NCBI GenBank assembly: GCA_958496175.1
Contig: OY292278.1
Location: forward strand, 14,880,001-14,944,000
Origin: Sisyra terminalis
Lineage: Eukaryota > Arthropoda > Insecta > Neuroptera > Sisyridae
Direction of reading: 5' to 3'
Length of the DNA stretch: 64,000 nucleotides
Positions 46,451-58,057 of the stretch are shown here, in pieces. A model generated the notes under the pieces. That model saw nothing but the letters and a program-made list of their open reading frames with translations. It was not told the DNA's origin and searched no databases. The stretch's first letter is position 1. The number at the start of each line of letters is the position of its first letter. The translations under genes were made by a program, and so were the position numbers.

Positions 46451-46727
46451 TATTGATTATTTTGTCAGTTGTAAACAAATTTCATATAGGTTCTTTGTTT
46501 TATATAATTTGTCATTAAGGATGTTATTTGAATCTAGTTTGTAGGTTTTATATATTTCATATTCTTCCAAAGTGTTCATATGTGATCCTTTCTTGCAAAT
46601 TGTGGCAATGCAAAAGTGGCTTAAAATTTGTTTCGAAATTTAAGCATTGATGATTTTCGTCATAAAAGTGGTTTGAAAATTGGAAGTTGTAGGACAGATT
46701 ACCATATATTGGAACTCACTTTGGAGG

Positions 46728-46918
46728 AGTAAATTTGTGGAATTAAAATTAGTGGAAAGCGATTTTCCAACCTTCGATTTGTAGACGATACAATCATAAA
46801 TGCGAACAGTGAAAAAGAGTTATTGGACTTCATTCGAAGACTTCAAATCGTAAGTCAAAATTTTGCTTTAAAAACAATAAGACCAATGATCGTTGATCAC
46901 AATAATGATCAAAATTAG
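46728..46918 (+). pseudogene. Reverse transcriptase relic with the catalytic DD box
   Basis: A plus-strand frame reads GIKISGKRFSNLRFVDDTII, then NANSEKELLDFIRRLQIVSQ, and ends at TAG. FVDD corresponds to the (F/Y)xDD active-site box of reverse transcriptases. The preceding GxxxxGxxxxNLR and the following ELLDFIRRLQxxS match the palm of non-LTR retrotransposon RTs such as the endonuclease-RT family at 7.9 kb. The flanking RT domains are not recognisable. Confidence 0.75.
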
Positions 46919-47278
46919 AATTAGAAAATAAGTTGCCAAAATATGATAAGAAATTTTTTTATGGTTCTCAGTTTACGGATTTTTAATAAGACCGAAGCCC
47001 TCAATTGTGCGAAGAAAAATAACCCTTACAAAATCAACAATCTTCATCCTCAAAAGTAAATTTTAAATTGAAAAATATTAATTCTGGATTATAATTAAGA
47101 GTTATATAGAAACATTATTTAAATAACAATCATTTTCTTTGCGATATATGAATTATAAATCGAAAGAAATATCGTTCCAAATGTTCTGTACTCAAAAGTC
47201 ACTTTAAACGAAAAATACTAAGCTTACTTTGTGTAAATCAAGGCACTGTAGTTATGTGAATGGCGCAGGATGCATGGG
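46919..47278. other. A+T-rich non-coding stretch
   Basis: Nothing is recognised. Confidence 0.5.
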
Positions 47279-47440
47279 CCAATCATAACACTCCGCGGAA
47301 AGCTCAATCTTATATTAGACCAATCAGAGAGTTTGTTACTAAAACTTTATAGATTTTAACCAATGACATGATTCATGTATCTTCTGTATATCTGTATGTT
47401 CCTTATATCTTGTTTTGAAAGGATATAAGTTTGGCCAATG
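47279..47440 (+). promoter_or_regulatory. Cluster of four CCAAT boxes
   Basis: CCAAT occurs at 47,279, 47,320, 47,360 and 47,435, all on the plus strand, the first two as CCAATCA. Spacing is about 40, 40 and 75 bp. A clustered CCAAT array can mark a promoter or an LTR U3 region, but no TATA-start-gene arrangement is visible downstream. Treat as a lead only. Confidence 0.25.
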
Positions 47441-49560
47441 TAAAATTTTTCACAGGAACTAAATTTAATTTTATATAGGTATTCCTGTTTTATTTTTCGT
47501 TGTAATTTCGTTGTTCTCCAAGTTTAAGAATTTAAATCATGTTTGTTGAAAATGCGATATTGAAGTTATTTTTCTTTAGGAAGTTGGCGATTGTATAACT
47601 AAATATATTATTGAAGTTTGATTTATATATTTTTTTGTTTTCTTTTGGCGGAGTTGGAAAAAATATATTTTTTAGTAAATTTCGATATTATTTTGTCTAC
47701 GATTGAGTTGTTGTACCTAAAAATTTTTGTGTACATTAGTACTCACACCGTTTTTTTAATTTAGCCAAACATTTTTATTTCAAAATAAAGAAAAATAATA
47801 CCAATTAAAAGTGATATACAACATCAGGCAAATGACTACCCTGAAACCTCGAAAACAGGGATATTCCTTTGATGAAATTTTGAATAATTTTTCGCATAAA
47901 TATGGCAATATTTCACCAATTACGCGCCGTATTTTCTTTTTAAGATATTCAATTGTTTATGGCTTATTTGCATAACCCTTGATATCATCATACAACTTGT
48001 ATTAAGGAAATGGTGGCAAGTTTAAATTCGTGGCTTTTGTTGGGATATCCTATACTTGAAACGACAATATACAAGTCCACACTGGAACAATTCAATGCCA
48101 AGTTCCCGAGTTTTATGCGCAAGAGGATCAAATTTTACACCATGAATAATAAATTTCTTATATTTATAATAATATTATTATAATTATTTCTTCTCCTTTC
48201 AGAGTTTCTACATTGAGGGGGAAGATACAATTCGAGAACATCGTTTAATTTAAAAAAATCGTTTAATTTAATAGTTATCTAAAACCGGAAGCCTTGAAAA
48301 AAGGATCAATTTTCTCCGATCGATTGAATTCCCTTCAACATCCCGTTTAATGCGGTCGACAAGCTTCTGATTGTTCCCGACCTTGTTTCCGATTTATTGG
48401 GTTTAAATCACTGAAGAAATTGTTAACCAACTCGATTTTCGATAAGAAATCATTCTGTTGGTACGCAACTAGCACAACATTTACACTGTTTCACCAATAA
48501 ATAAGCGTGTTGAACATTTCCTAGAAAAATTTATGAAAGCAATTTGATCGTAAGAAATGGCTGGATTCAAAGACTAAATCGTTTTGTCCTCGTGTCACTT
48601 CCGTTCCTTGTTGGAACGAGACGAGTCTCAATTTTGCTTAATATGATCGTAATTTATCGCAGATATAACGCAGATAAAATTACTTTGGCTGGGTGTTATA
48701 TGAAATATTACGCATGTATATGTATATACTATATATAACTGGAACGACACGGTATTCGAACCCATAAAACGCGGCATTCTTGGACGAACTCTCCCGTCTT
48801 CCAACAAGTGCAATTGTGAACAGGAATTTCGTAAGCGCGCATCTTTCCGACTTGATTATGAACAGAACTCAACGATAAACATCCCACTCGACGCCAGAGA
48901 TCCTAGTTAACAGTTCTGGAAGAAAACAGGAATCGGGAAACATGTGCACTGGCAATATGCAACGCAACGCGATTTCGGATTGCTTAAACACTTAATAGCG
49001 ATTGGGAAATAATTATTACAAGATTTTTATGATTGAAATTAAATATTTCCTAATCCTGCAACATTTTATTGCAACCTTTTTTTTCGTTCTGTAATGATGA
49101 CGTGACGAAGAGGTTTTCTTTGTTCTTTGGTCTCAACAAGACAAGAACAGAATGACGCGAAGAAAAAAGAATCATTTCTGCACGTTTGTTTAATATTGAA
49201 TTTGAAAGAGAAATATATAATTTGATTCATGGGCGTTTATGAAAACCTCCAAAGGTTGAAACGCGTAAGAACAAAAAAAAGACGTCGAGAATACCAACGT
49301 GAATTTTCTTAATTCAAAGACGGCAAGCACTTGAAGCCACCCAAATGAACTCAGACGTGATTTGCATAATAAATATTAGCAAAATTTTGGATATGATTGC
49401 GACAGAAAACGAAAAACTTTCACTTAGAATCAACAGAAAAATTTATTAATGAAGTTAGTGTTCGTTAGTGTTTAAATATTTCATGGTGAAATCAGTGAGT
49501 TTTAGGGTTTCGTAGCCATAATTTCATGCTATTTGCTCCGCTATCCATATGGTACAACTA
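47441..49560. other. Non-coding stretch
   Basis: Nothing is recognised. The region 48,540-48,980 is less A+T-rich. A minus-strand B-box-like GGGTTCGAATACC near 48,755 was examined and does not belong to a foldable tRNA. Confidence 0.45.
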
Positions 49561-50336
49561 TTAGGTGGACCGGAAAGTAATATCGTTTTTAAATCTAGCC
49601 ATTCAATCGCTATTTATCTCCTTATAAGTCATTTCAAAGTGGTACTAAAGACATTTTATGATTAGAGTGACTTATCAACGGTAGCAACGCAAAGTTGTTA
49701 CTAAGAACATTTGCGATGTTTATCTAAGGACATTAGATGTTCATCAACGCCAAAATAGTTTTTTGAAGTTCAAATTCAATAATTTTCATTTCTCCAAATG
49801 GTACCAACGAAGAATGACAAAAAATTTGACCAATAAGAAGTTAAGGAAGGAATTGGTGACAAATGTATGCCAGAAAGTCGAAAAGCTATAAAATAATCCT
49901 TATCAATCTTGGTTGACCAATCAAATACTCAAAAGTACCCAAGAACTGTTAATAAAGGAAATTCCATAGTGCAACACGGTAATGCAAAGGTTCTCCGTAG
50001 AAGAAAAGCCTATGAAAAATTAGTCAATTACGAGGGGGGTGATAATACTGTACCTACTATAATGGTCCAAAGTTATTCCATCGGATTTCTATTATTTTCA
50101 ATGGTTACAATGTTTACTAAGAGGGCCAAAGAAATAAAAACTTAAATGATGTTCAAAATGTAATTTTTTTAATCTTTTCCTTAGCAATTAATTGATTTTT
50201 ACTAATTTTGTATTAAAAATTTGTAATGTAAAATTTGAGGCTGATTATGTCATTGATTTAAAATCAAAAGTTGTAACAAAATTTTGTGATTTAATTGTAT
50301 ATTTTAAAAAGCGAAATTACTTTCGGGTACTCCACA
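49561..50336 (+). mobile_element. Mariner relic with both ends and TA duplication
   Basis: TA (49,559) precedes TTAGGTGGACCGGAAAGTAA. The right end on the minus strand reads TGTGGAGTACCCGAAAGTAA and is followed by TA (50,337). At 776 bp it is internally deleted. It is colinear with the relic at 29.9 kb: both contain AAGAATGACAAAAAATTTGAC-type and CAACACGGTAATGCAA blocks. The decayed transposase includes NLTNKKLRKEL, VCQKVEKL and QHGNAK (from the DNA.PH catalytic motif). A 78-codon frame (49909-50145) is part of this relic. Confidence 0.85.
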
Positions 50337-52079
50337 TACAGGTAGGTTAGTAAATAAATTTCTTAACCGATGTTAGGAACCTATTCTACTAATTAATACG
50401 TGTGATGGAAAAATTCGGCCAAAATTCACCATGAGGACAGAAATAATAGCTTCAAGTCATGAAAAAATAGAAAAGGAAATACCCGGGAAAGCCTGGAATT
50501 ATCAGGGAATTTTGAAATTATTTCTCGGTGGTTATTCTGCTAGAATGTCGAGATTGTACTGATTGTACGAGATTGTCTTTGGAGAGTGAAAGTTGATTAA
50601 TAGTAAACCCAATGATCATCATTTTTTAATTGTGTGTTAAAAAAATGGATTTACGTTCCTGTATACCAAATATTTCACTCAAATATTACTAGAAAATAAT
50701 ATTAGAAGTTACCAAATAGGAAAGATATTTCATTGCTATATTTGATAAAATTGAAAAAAAGCTAAATCTAAAATTGGTCGAAAGAAGTAAAAAGTCTTTC
50801 GTTGGACTATAACCTCGATTCAAAAAATCGGTTCAGCGGTTTGTTTAGGAAATATAATCACTGAAGGATAAGAAGGTATAAATTAATTCTATATTTTGTA
50901 ACATTTAGTTTTGTATGAAAAAGCAAAAATCAAAGAAAAAAGTTCATTACTCTTCAAAAGTTCAATATTCGATTTTCGTTGTAAAAACCGTAGAAACTTT
51001 TTTTGTGATACACCAAATTGTTGTTCTTTATTATATTTCATAAATTTTTAAGATAGTAATAACCACCCTTCGTGATTCGATTCCCAATTTTAATTTCCCG
51101 TTTGAATTAGTGAGATTTTCCGATTCAGGCATCCCCAGTTTCCGTTCTTAGGGGTTGTGGAAAAAGCCCTAAGCCATACGTGAATGAACCGCAAACAAAA
51201 GGATAATGTTTGACAGGAAATTGATAATTTATCAAATCAAAATTTTCACACAAGAAAAAAAGTTTCTGATAGAAATATGTCGCATCAAATAATATCATGG
51301 GCGATGATGTCAATAAAAAATTAAAATTATTCAATAATTCACTGGTTGATTTGAAGGTGGAAAAGTTTCCAGCTAAATATAAAAGAATTTCAGAAGAAAA
51401 ATCTATGTAATTTTCCTTAAAGAAAGCAGTATCAAACACTTCTAAATTATTGAATAAGTATCACTGTTTTTTTTCCAAATAGATAAGAAAAACAAATATT
51501 TTATTAATATAAAAAAAGGCATTCAAACTTTAACTTCCACTAAAAAAAACCATAAAATAATAAAAGAACTATTTCAAAAAATTACAAAAGAGGAACTTAA
51601 AAAATTTTTACAGTAAAAAAATATTTAATGAAAACTTCACATGAAAATGTAGTATAAACTTTGATGGTGGAAAGTAATCAACAAGTTGTGACAAAAGAAG
51701 AGATAAGTAGTAGATACGTCATTTTATTGGCGCCTGATATATTTTTTATTAAATATTATTAAATGTTACACAATTCATATGTGTAGATTTAGTTTTTCCT
51801 TTAGTGGCTTCTTTAGAAGAAAATATAGGAGTTTGATCCATCTAGAATTGAGTTAAAAATATATTTTTTTTAATTATAAAAGATTTTGCAATCTGTACAA
51901 TAAATAAACATACAATAAGCAAAAGTGATAATTTGTAAAAAAAAAAATGAAAAGGTAAATTGTTGAGAAAGAATGATCTTTTTAATTTCAAGATAAGGCA
52001 TTATTCTTTTAAGAAGAAGTTTTCCAAGGATTTTGGAAAATAATGGGTCTGTAAGATGATAGGTCCGATATGGGCTTGT
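50337..52079. other. A+T-rich non-coding stretch
   Basis: A phrase CCTGGAATTATCAGGGAATT near 50,486 resembles one near 7,590. A 104-codon minus frame (51125-51439) is unrecognised. Confidence 0.45.
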
Positions 52080-52270
52080 TGGATTTAGGAATCAGGATCC
52101 TGACTAGAAAAATCTCATAAAGACTTGTGTGGATCCGATTGGGTTCTCAATTGGGAACCCAACATTGGGATGTAACACAAAACTGAAAAGGATCCCAACA
52201 AGACTAGTCCTATAGGATTCCAACAGGGTAAACCCAATAGTATCCCAATTGTAGGTATACCTCACAAGAT
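52080..52270. repeat. TTGGG/CCCAA-rich degenerate repeat
   Basis: Repeated words: TTGGGTTCTCAATTGGGAAC, ATCCCAACAAGACTAG, GGTAAACCCAATAGTATCCC. They resemble the units of the tandem array at 53.1 kb (CCCAACAAG, ATATCCCAATTGGGTAA), so this is probably a decayed member of the same repeat. Confidence 0.4.
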
Positions 52271-53095
52271 TCTATTTTCTCACAGTGTCTATTTTCATCA
52301 GTCCGTTCAGGTAAATTTTTAGTACCACTAGAACTAGATGATGAGTCTCAAACATCATTAGCATCTTGATTATCTAAATCTTGTAACTGAAATGTTTCCC
52401 GATGCCGTCTAGTTCTCAAAAATTACCAACAACTTATAATAATTAAAAATAATAATATTTGTGGTTTAACAGAATCTTTATTTAATATTATAAATGGTAA
52501 TAATATTTATAAAGCAGCAAGAAAAATTTTAAATGCAGGATTTGACCACTTTTACTACATGGTTTAACATAAATTTTAGGTTATAGTCATTTTAGAGAAA
52601 CAAAGAGGGAAAAAAAGAGCGAGAAACCCTATTTAAAATAAAACATTGAAGAGATCACTCAATGCTTTTATATCTATTAGTTTATCTATATACTAGTAGT
52701 TGCCCGTTGCATTCGCAACTAAAAGTTTTATCTCAATAAAATGTTCAATATGAGATAATGTAGAGTACGTATTCACAAATAAATACATTAGTGAGTGACT
52801 ACCCTACCAACGTTTTGAATGCGTAAGTGGGAATAACAAAGCTCATGCGTATAGCCTACTCTGTACGGACGCACGGCAAGATAGTCAATTTATATATAAG
52901 AAGATTAATATTATGTAATACAATTTGAATAGAACCAATATTTTTCAATATTTGTCAACAGTTTTTTTAAACACAGTATTTAAAATAATTGTAACGATAT
53001 AAAAGTGATACTAATGAAAACTAAATAAAGAACAAAAATATGAAAAAAAAATTATTAATTCGTTAAAAAAAAATTGTATTGATGCGTTAATTTTT
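52271..53095. other. A+T-rich non-coding stretch
   Basis: Nothing is recognised. Confidence 0.5.
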
Positions 53096-53330
53096 ATGTT
53101 AGGATATGCCGATGAGTTTCCAATCATATCCTTATTGGGTCAACCCAAAAGCGAGATGTTAATTTTAACGTTGATCTTGCCCAACAAGTTCCCAATTATA
53201 TCCCAATTGGGTAAGCCCAACCACAATTTTTTCACCTTCATAGTGGGCTTACCCGACAGGTACCCCATTATATCCCAATAGGAATAATTCAATAAGGCTT
53301 GCCCCATCAATGCCCAGTTGGGTCCCTACA
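53096..53330 (+). repeat. Tandem repeat with 72-bp period (about 3 units)
   Basis: The open frame 53096-53281 shows the periodicity clearly. ADEFPIISLLGQPK, LPNKFPIISQLGKPN and LPDRYPIISQ are spaced exactly 24 residues (72 bp) apart, and a fourth, off-period CPINAQLG follows after a stop. The DNA unit contains ATATCCCAATTGGGTAAGCC. I do not recognise the peptide as a domain, and the frame has no support as a gene. It is most likely a non-coding minisatellite whose unit length is a multiple of three. Confidence 0.65.
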
Positions 53331-55331
53331 TAAGCATGGGGACAATTTCTAGTCGGAATGATAATAGAGTAATTCCATTGTGCTGGAAAGTACGAAGAAT
53401 TGCATTGTAAATTGTTGTTAGATAAACAATTGATTTTCCGAGAAAGTGGCAAAGAATTTCTACAGTTAAAAGATGCTCTGAAGATAAGTCAAAAATATTA
53501 ATAAGTTTTTCAAAATTTCAACTAAATGTCGACTCGAGATGCCATCTCTTATTAAGATCCCTAAGACTTTATAGACAAAATCACGGAAAACATCCCGTAA
53601 AGTTAAATAATGGTTTGTTTTCAATCATAATATTTACAACTGTATTTTTATCTTCTTTTTAAATTGTACCAAAGTTCTTCAACTTGAAAATATTCTTGTT
53701 AAATTGAAAAAAAGACCTTTAATTTCTTAAGTTGAAGTAAAGCTTAATTGTTTGGAAAATCTTCAAAAGTTTTTTCCACTTTATTTCCAAACAAAATTGT
53801 TCATTTCAGTGAGAAAATTTTTCGGGAAAATTAAGAGGAAAAAAAAAGAAGCGAACCAACTATTTGCGTTTTTCATTTATTTTTGAACGAAACCCTCATT
53901 GAACTTTCGTCGAATAATGAAAGTTTTCCTTTCATTTTCATATTTTTATCGGTAAAGTTTTCATTGAGCTTTACGGTGTAATTATAGCCTTAACGATTTT
54001 TTCCATCGTGCAAAACGTTAGCTTTTTTAACGTTCATTCACCATATTTCCTTTTGATTTGTTTTTAATAAGAATTGAGAAAGGAAATTTCCTTCGTTTTG
54101 TTACTTTTGATTGTATTTCATATACGAGGTTTTCATTGTAAAAGATTTGCAAGTTTCAAAGCACTTTTCCCATTTTTTTTCCTCTTTACCTTTTAAGTTA
54201 TGGGCTTTCATGAAATCCCTGTCGTTAATGAAAGCCACTAGAATTTCACTGGAAATTTCTCTTGGAATATGGGAATAAAGAAAAGGGGATAAAATTAAAC
54301 AACCCTTGTCTCTAACTAACTATGTCTGAAAGGATTGTCAAATATTCTAACATTTTTACCCAAAAAAAAAATTAAATAAACCAGTGGCAAACACTTACGG
54401 TTGTTAAAAACGAGGTCATTTCAGATATTTGTATCCGAATATCGTCATTAATTTTTATCTTTTTTTATTGAAAAAATTCTAATTAGTGTCATTGTAAATT
54501 CAAATTTAATAATTTGGAATAAAGATAATATTAGACATATGATTAAGCGAGAAAGAATCGACAAATATCGATTACTAGAAATAAATTCTTTGTTCAGCCA
54601 AAAAAATATACATGAAACGCATTTATGGAAATTATGCGAAATGAGTAATTATTTCATCATTAACACTTATCTACTAATTATCAGTCAATATCTGGGTTAG
54701 TGGACAAAATTTCCATACAAACGGTGCATTTGTAATTAATTTGGCCCAACACCATTGGTTCCAATGCGGGAAAAACAATATGAACTAATTGTACATAGAA
54801 TATTAAATTGACAATTTTTGGTTAGAAAAATTAAATTTAATATAAGAAATCGCCAATGCTTGTCTTACCCTTATCAAAATTAATTCCGATAAATTCATAT
54901 AGTTTTAATTACTATCGCAATTATTTAGTCATTACGTTTATTAAAGTGCGAATATTTCAAACGGTAAATTTTGATAAGATGAAGGGGTGAGGCAAAATGC
55001 TCCGAAATTAAGGGTTGTTTTTACGTCACCCCTTTTCATTGGCCTAATTTGCTGATAATTGGATCAATAGAAACTTTTTTTTCCATGAAAATGTCATGAA
55101 ACTAGTAAATGAAAACTTAAGCTTTCAATTAATTGCTAGATGGTGTAATTTTTTTGTCGATAAACAAAAGAAAATTAGGCATAATCGCTACCAATTACTT
55201 CATTTGCATGACTAACTGTTGCAAAGTATTTTTTATATCAGAACTGACGTCTGAATTATTTTCCCAAGAAAATCTTTAATCTATAGATTCAAAAGCTTTA
55301 AAAACGGTACCCTACAAGATTAGGTAAATTC
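53331..55331. other. A+T-rich non-coding stretch
   Basis: Nothing is recognised in 2 kb. Confidence 0.5.
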
Positions 55332-55376
55332 TTTTGATTTCTCAATTTCTTTTTTTTTTTTTTTTTGATTTCTCAA
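55332..55376 (-). mobile_element. Poly(T) tract bounded by a 14-bp direct repeat
   Basis: TTTTGATTTCTCAA occurs at 55,332-55,345 and 55,363-55,376, separated only by TTTC and a run of T. Read on the minus strand this is a poly(A) tract between target-site duplications, the expected scar of a retrotransposition event that integrated little more than a poly(A) tail. A simple slippage duplication is an alternative. Confidence 0.45.
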
Positions 55377-55489
55377 GATCAATCAAGTAATTTGGAAAGT
55401 TTTGAAAATTGTTTAGAAATTTCAATTTATTCGATACTTTAAGTCTCACTAAATTATTAAGACTTCCGAAAATACTTTTGGAAAGCAAC

Positions 55490-55745
55490 TTTGGGTTAGA
55501 TTAATATATAAGAAAGTATTCCAATCTTCCAATGCATGATGGGAAATGTGTCAAGGTGTGGCGCCGGCACAAGTGTGTTTGAGGTACTAACTTAAATAAC
55601 CTGAATTCCCTTTAATTGCCTTACATATAAGTACATAGTTTCGGTTTAGCTTAATATTTCAGACACACTTAAGAGGGCGAGACGTTTGCCATCATAGATC
55701 ACAAGATTGGAAACCTTCTTAGATATTACCTTATTTCGAGTATAT
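55490..55745. mobile_element. MITE with long degenerate inverted repeats (copy 2 of 2)
   Basis: The left arm reads AAGAAAGTATTCCAATCTTC, CAATGCATGATGGGAAATGT and CAAGGTGTGGCG. The right arm on the minus strand reads AAGAAGGTTTCCAATCTTGT, GATCTATGATGGCAAACGTC. It is the same family as 2,231-2,462, including the ATAAGAAAGTATTCC extension outside the CCAATCTT core. Confidence 0.7.
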
Positions 55746-56399
55746 TTTCAAAGGTCAATAGACCTTGGCTAACTAATGTACATAACTATCTAAGAAAATA
55801 TCGCTTTCATCAAGTTTCAGATAAATAGTTACTAGTATTTAGTATAAATAAACAAAATATCTTGATATAAATAATTTCTGTTGAAAATTTTAAAGATCTA
55901 GAAACTTTCGTTTTATTTTCCCACGAATTCCGTAAACACTCTTTAGAAAATGGTACCTGAATGTATTCTTGATTTTTCAGAAAGTAAGTATACTCTACTA
56001 CCGTGTATTTTGATTGATTTAGGTGCCTTTATTAGTAAATGTATCAAAAGCATTATTTTCAGCTTTAAATATTTTAATAAACTATAGTCAGAAGTAATAG
56101 AAATGGATCATAATAACCCACATATTCATTCATAGGCTAAGTAATAAACGCACTAATAAAATCCCAGATCAACTTTAAAATGGTCTGGAAGTGTAAGGAC
56201 ATCCTAATCAAACTAACCACTAGAAACATGGTTAAGTTGGGTTAAGAATACTGGATATCATTCATAGACTTACAGCTGATGTTTGGTATCATAAGATCGG
56301 CAGTGGGAAGTACCACGGCATTGTAAAAAAGCACTGCTCAATATAGAAGAAAATCGCCGGTTAAAAGCACAGGATGATGGAAAATCCTTTGCTCAAACT
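55746..56399. other. A+T-rich non-coding stretch
   Basis: The part 56,190-56,400 may be further upstream sequence of the non-LTR relic that follows, but I cannot align it to a domain. Confidence 0.4.
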
Positions 56400-56695
56400 A
56401 ACTACTGAAATACTTAATTCCACAAGGAAACAATCCAGAGTAGGAACGGATCTAATAACCAGCAACTGCGGACTGAAGAAGCACTTGCATATTTGGGGAA
56501 TTCACCTGGATGATCCAACATCCAGATTCTATTAGAGGATGAAAATATTTCACATATTCTGTTGGAATAAAACGTTCTGAATAAATGGAGACATGAGAAA
56601 CTAGTGATAAGAAATTCTGGAGTCGAAATAATCGAAAAACACCTAATATGCTGGGTACTGAGGTTTGTTCAGCTACTGGATCTTAAATAAGTAAA
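56400..56695 (+). pseudogene. Non-LTR retrotransposon, polymerase C-terminal relic
   Basis: The plus strand reads RKQSRVGTDLITSNCGLKKH, then LHIWGIHLDDPTSRFY, corresponding to the family pattern LLTGHCxLxxHLxxxGIxDDPxCRxC. A later segment, ILCWVLRFVQLLDLK-like (ICWVLRFVQLLDLK, then a stop), fits the C-terminal FI/FV tail of such ORFs. The cysteines of the knuckle are largely lost and stops interrupt the frame. Confidence 0.65.
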
Positions 56696-57730
56696 AATAG
56701 AGAATCAGGACATACTATAATCCTTGAGGCTCATTTCATTTCATTCAGGATAGCCTATCCAAATAAAAATAACAAAACAGTAACGATTTACATACTTTTC
56801 CACATAAATTTTACAAATTTATTTATTCTATTTTCCGAGAAAATCATATTCAAAATAAACCCCACTTTTGCTTCACTTTTCGTTGAAAAAAAAATAAAAT
56901 CATTAAAAAATAACTATTTACAATTACGTGCTAACATTACACTTGTAAATTTTCCAAACACGTCATTCAATTTCAATCCTATTTTTCCAGTCAAAAACTA
57001 TAAAACACAATACACGACAGAGTTATAAAAAAAAAAATACACATAAAATCATTTCCCACTCGATTCCTACGACTGAATTGGCTACGTTTACGTTTCTGAC
57101 GTAAGAATTGGCGTAAAAGTGTTTTACAACCCTCGTCGAGTGCCACGTATGAACCCTTTTCATCCCACTTCATACACATTTTTCGTGTTCAATATAGCAA
57201 AGAAAAAAATGAATGAAAATCACGAGACCTCCCTCTAATCCAGGCGACTAAACATCTCAAGGTACAGAAATAGAGTGAAAAAGGGAAGATTTTCGAACAA
57301 ATCTCACATTTTATTCTATCCCATTCATAAAAAAAACCAGCCAATGTTAAACGATTTTTTTCGTCTTTTATTTGAATTATCATCAATGAATATAAAAATC
57401 GGGATGAACTCACATCGGCAGGAGAGTGGGAGGGAGCGTTTAATTTAAATAAAAACCAGAGATAACTGAATTATGACTAGACAGGGAATTATATTTTATA
57501 CAAAAGAAAAAAAAATAATGGCCAGAATGGAGATAAATCAATTGAATGGAGTTTATTCAAAAGTTTGAAATTCTAGTTTCGGGATATATTTTTTTTTCTG
57601 TGAAAAGCCCACTATTAAATGACAATACAAAGGATATATTTTACACTTTTTTTTAAAATGACACGTTTTTGTATTCAAATAAAATTATTTTAAACTGAAT
57701 TTTTGGGGCTTTGATAAAAAAAAAATAAAC
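56696..57730. other. A+T-rich non-coding stretch
   Basis: Unrecognised short frames only (62 and 74 codons, minus strand). Confidence 0.45.
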
Positions 57731-58057
57731 ACCTCGCTTCTATTGATAAAATGCTCTAAAAAGGTAAAAAATACATTTATGAACTGAACCTTGGTACCGA
57801 TTGCACCATCGATATTAAGGTGATTAGCCAATTAATAAGAATCGTAAGCTCTCTAGTTGAGCATCAAAACGAGGGGTGCCATTTCATTTACAATTTGGTA
57901 ATATGGAACACCCCTCACTTTGATGTACAACTATATAGCTTACGATTCTCATTAATTGGCTAATCACCTTAATATCGATAGTGTAATCGGTACGAAGATT
58001 CATATCATAAAAGCATTTCTAATATTTTTATCTCATTTTATCAATAGAAGAGAGGTT
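57731..58057. mobile_element. Palindromic MITE with ~145-bp arms
   Basis: The left end is ACCTCGCTTCTATTGATAAA. The right end on the minus strand is ACCTCTCTTCTATTGATAAA. The inner arms are strongly conserved: GGTACCGATTGCACCATCGA, TATTAAGGTGATTAGCCAAT, AATAAGAATCGTAAGCT and CGAGGGGTG each have an inverted counterpart. The spacer is about 40 bp. No coding capacity was seen, and no clear target duplication is visible. No second copy lies in this window. Confidence 0.8.

Noticed and set aside
48720..48830. tRNA gene on the minus strand (GGGTTCGAATACC)
   Set aside because: The T-arm is plausible, but no matching acceptor strand or D-arm lies at the right distance.
49909..50145. 78-codon frame as an independent small gene
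   Set aside because: It lies inside the mariner relic and contains decayed transposase motifs.
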